Positions 61,600 to 64,000 of a DNA stretch of 64,000 nt are shown here, in pieces. The DNA comes from Amaricoccus macauensis (lineage in GTDB: Bacteria > Pseudomonadota > Alphaproteobacteria > Rhodobacterales > Rhodobacteraceae), in assembly GCF_014201905.1 (NCBI RefSeq), contig NZ_JACHFM010000005.1:1-64000 (forward strand). The letters are read 5' to 3'. The notes under the pieces were generated by a model. The model saw only the letters and a program-made list of their open reading frames with translations. It did not search any database and was not told the DNA's origin. The position numbers and the translations under genes were made by a program. The number at the start of each line of letters is the position of its first letter. Position 1 is the first letter of the stretch.

Positions 61600-64000
61600 T
61601 CAGAGCCCCGCCAGCCGCGCCTCGGCGGCCTTGAGGATCGCCATCTCCTCCTCGGCGGCCTCGAGACGCGCGCGCTGCTCGTCCACCACTTCCTCCGGGG
61701 CACGCGCGACGAAGGCCTCGTTCGAGAGCTTGGCGCGCAGGCCCTTCGCCTCCTTGCCGAGCTTGTCGAGCGCCTTCGCCAGACGGTCCCGCTCGGCGGC
61801 AACGTCGATCACGCCCGCAAGCGGCAGGCAGAACGTGCCCTCGGGCACGGTGATCGTCACCGCCCCCTTCGGCGCCTCGGCCGCGCTCTCGAACGTCTCG
61901 ATCCGCGCGAGCCGCGCCACCAGCGCGCGATTGCGCTCCAGCGCCTCCGCCCGCGCCGGCGCGAGGTCGAGTTCCACCAGCGTCACCTTTGCCCCGGCGG
62001 GCACCCGCATCTGCGCCCGGACGGAGCGGATCTCCTCGATGAGCCCGATCACCCAGTTCATCTCGGTGTCCGCGTCCGTCTCGACGAGTTCGGCGCCGTA
62101 GGTCGGCCAGTCGGCATGAGCGAGCAGCGTCGCCCGCTCCCCGTCGGCGGCCCACAGCGTCTCGGTGATGAACGGCATGAACGGGTGCATCAGGATCAGG
62201 CACTGGTCGAGCACCCAGGCCATCGTCGCCCGCGTCTCGGCCGCGCCCTCGCTCTGGAAGAGCGGCTTCGCGAGCTCGACGTACCAGTCACAGACCTTGC
62301 CCCAGACGTGGGCATAGAGCGCGTTCGCCGCGTCATTGTAGCGATAGGCCCCGATCGCCGCGTCGAGCGCCTCGCGGAGCTTGCCGGTCTCGCCGACGAT
62401 CCAGCGGTTCGCGGTCAGGGTCACTGCCTTCGGATCGAACGCCGGATCGGCCACGCAGCCGTTCATCTCGGCGAAGCGCGCGGCATTCCAGAGCTTCGTC
62501 CCGAAGTTGCGGTAGCCCGCGATCCGCTCCTTGGAGAGTTTCAGGTCGCGCCCCATCGCCGCCATGGCCGCGAGGGTGAAGCGCACCGCGTCCGCGCCGT
62601 ACTCGTCGATGAGTTCGATCGGGTCGAGCACGTTGCCGAGCGACTTCGACATCTTCTTGCCCTTTTCGTCACGGACGAGGGCATGGATGTAGACGTCGCG
62701 GAACGGCACCTCGCCGACGATCGCGAGCTGCATCATCATCATCCGGGCGACCCAGAAGAAGATGATGTCGAAGCCGGTCACAAGGACGCTGGTCGGGTAG
62801 TACCGCTTCAGCTCCGCGGTATCCTCTGGCCAGCCGAGCGTGCCGAGCGGCCAGATGCCGGACGAGAACCACGTGTCGAGCACGTCCGCGTCGCGGCCAA
62901 GCGTGATGACGACGCTATCCGCCTCCTCGGGGAACGCGCCGCTCTCGGCCTCCGGCTCGCCCTCGAAGCGGACGACGACCCGCTCGCCGAGACGGGCGCG
63001 ATACCAGTTCTCCGCATCCTCGCGCACCGCGTCGGCGGTGGCGCCGCAGAACGCCCGGACCCGCCGGCCCTGCTCCACGTAGACATGCGGCTCGTCGGAC
63101 GCGGCCGGCGCCCCGGCGTCGTGCTGGATCCGCCCCTCTGGATCAACGTAGTCGCCGTACCAGACCGGGATCTGATGGCCCCACCAGAGCTGACGCGAGA
63201 TGCACCAGGGCTCGATGTTCTCGAGCCAGTGGAAATAGGTCTTCTCGTCGCGCTCCGGCAGGATCCGCGTGCGGCCATCGCGCACCGCGTCGAGCGCTTG
63301 TCGGGCGAGATCGGAGGTGTCCACGAACCACTGGTCGGTCAGCATAGGCTCGATCACCACCTTCGAGCGGTCGCCGAACGGCTGGGTGATCGGCTTCGCC
63401 TCGACATACGGCACCGCTTCGCCGTCGGCGTTCGTCACCGTGACGGCGAGACCGGCGGCGTTGATGTCGGCGATGACCGCCTTGCGCGCGTCGAAGCGGT
63501 CAAGGCCGCGATAAGCCTCCGGCACCAGGTTCAGGGTATCGACCTCGGCCCCGTTCGTGGGCGACCCGGCGGCGATCTCGCGCGCCCGGGCAACGGCCTC
63601 GGCGTAAGGCGTGCCGTCCGCCCGCATCCGCCCCCGGGTGTCCATCAGGCGGTACATGGGCAGGCCGTTGCGCTCCGCGACCTTGTAGTCGTTGAAGTCG
63701 TGCGCGCCGGTGATCTTCACCGCGCCCGATCCGAAGTCCGGATCCGGGTACTCGTCGGTGACGATCGGGATCAGCCGGTCGCAGAGCGGCAGCTGCACCA
63801 TCTTGCCGACGATCGGCGCGTAGCGCTCGTCCGAGGGATGCACGGCAACCGCACCGTCGCCGAGCATGGTCTCGGGCCGGGTGGTCGCGATCGAGATATA
63901 GTCCCGCGTCTCGCGCAGCGTGACGTTGCCGTCCGCGTCCTTCTCCACGTACTCGTAGGTCTCGCCCCCCGCGAGGCGGTACTTGAAGTGCCACATGTGG
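61600..64000 (-). CDS. valS: Valyl-tRNA synthetase (partial, N-terminus beyond window)
   Basis: The C-terminal about 800 residues of ValS; the N-terminus and HIGH motif lie beyond the right edge. Present are the editing domain ([32 protein letters not shown]), the catalytic [18 protein letters not shown], the KMSKS loop KKMSKSLGN, the tRNA-binding helical domain ([11 protein letters not shown]), and the C-terminal coiled coil ([21 protein letters not shown]). It charges tRNA-Val and hydrolyses mischarged threonine. Essential housekeeping gene. Confidence 0.96.
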   Translation of the reverse strand, partial: HMWHFKYRLAGGETYEYVEKDADGNVTLRETRDYISIATTRPETMLGDGAVAVHPSDERYAPIVGKMVQLPLCDRLIPIVTDEYPDPDFGSGAVKITGAHDFNDYKVAERNGLPMYRLMDTRGRMRADGTPYAEAVARAREIAAGSPTNGAEVDTLNLVPEAYRGLDRFDARKAVIADINAAGLAVTVTNADGEAVPYVEAKPITQPFGDRSKVVIEPMLTDQWFVDTSDLARQALDAVRDGRTRILPERDEKTYFHWLENIEPWCISRQLWWGHQIPVWYGDYVDPEGRIQHDAGAPAASDEPHVYVEQGRRVRAFCGATADAVREDAENWYRARLGERVVVRFEGEPEAESGAFPEEADSVVITLGRDADVLDTWFSSGIWPLGTLGWPEDTAELKRYYPTSVLVTGFDIIFFWVARMMMMQLAIVGEVPFRDVYIHALVRDEKGKKMSKSLGNVLDPIELIDEYGADAVRFTLAAMAAMGRDLKLSKERIAGYRNFGTKLWNAARFAEMNGCVADPAFDPKAVTLTANRWIVGETGKLREALDAAIGAYRYNDAANALYAHVWGKVCDWYVELAKPLFQSEGAAETRATMAWVLDQCLILMHPFMPFITETLWAADGERATLLAHADWPTYGAELVETDADTEMNWVIGLIEEIRSVRAQMRVPAGAKVTLVELDLAPARAEALERNRALVARLARIETFESAAEAPKGAVTITVPEGTFCLPLAGVIDVAAERDRLAKALDKLGKEAKGLRAKLSNEAFVARAPEEVVDEQRARLEAAEEEMAILKAAEARLAGL

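Overview
This window is high-GC DNA, gene-dense and coding-dominated. The gene content points to an alphaproteobacterium, most likely of the Rhodobacterales (Paracoccaceae-like). Indicators are a betaine-lipid pair (btaA-btaB), a long-form homospermidine synthase, a HemP-type iron-regulated small protein, an RNase E with a large insert inside its S1 domain, a divergent rne / N-acetylmuramoyl-L-alanine amidase pair, and a secreted RTX protein. No species call is justified from sequence alone. There is no phage, insertion sequence, CRISPR array or plasmid module, so this is ordinary chromosome.

Layout, left to right. 1-5.3 kb: two tandem I78-type protease-inhibitor lipoproteins, an acidic probably extracellular protein behind an AT-rich promoter region, a HAD phosphatase, a VOC protein, a PatB/MalY C-S lyase and a fasciclin lipoprotein. 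5.3-9.7 kb (minus strand): homospermidine synthase, then a hairpin-filled spacer, then MoxR ATPase - VWA (CoxE-like) - PAP2. 9.9-16 kb: orphan RTX protein, ring-cleaving dioxygenase, HdeD, an EamA transporter, and an SRPBCC/beta-propeller pair. 16-22 kb: carB, then pncA-pncB for NAD salvage. 22-31.5 kb: hemP with a coupled unknown gene, M17 aminopeptidase with NlpC/P60, a degenerate Hpt-like protein, carbonic anhydrase, two c-type cytochromes, asd, a GFA protein, and an FAD oxidoreductase next to a frameshifted GntR regulator. 31.5-36.8 kb (minus strand): GT2 - LAB_N - GT39, then plcP-like - btaA - btaB. 37-48 kb: phospholipase D/cardiolipin synthase-like protein, tRNA-Pro(CGG), transporters, leuB, a secreted EEP nuclease-fold protein, a LysR/PACE efflux divergon, AMP nucleosidase and HU. 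48.4-64 kb: CYTH-CHAD protein, lyxose isomerase-like protein, accB-accC, M48 protease-DsbA, aminotransferase, rne, amidase, a GAP-family membrane protein, and valS running off the right edge.

The most coherent system is the 31.5-34.3 kb operon. A phosphoesterase of the PlcP type, which would release diacylglycerol from phospholipids, is translationally coupled to BtaA and BtaB, which turn diacylglycerol into a phosphorus-free betaine lipid. Directly upstream sits a four-unit, 11-bp-period array resembling PhoB half-sites. Two glycosyltransferases and a lipid-A-synthase-like small membrane protein lie immediately before it on the same strand. Together they look like a phosphate-starvation envelope-remodelling locus. 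Other points worth a second look are the pseudo-Hpt protein, the frameshifted GntR gene, the His/Asp-rich insert in RNase E, and several strong palindromes or hairpins next to start codons.
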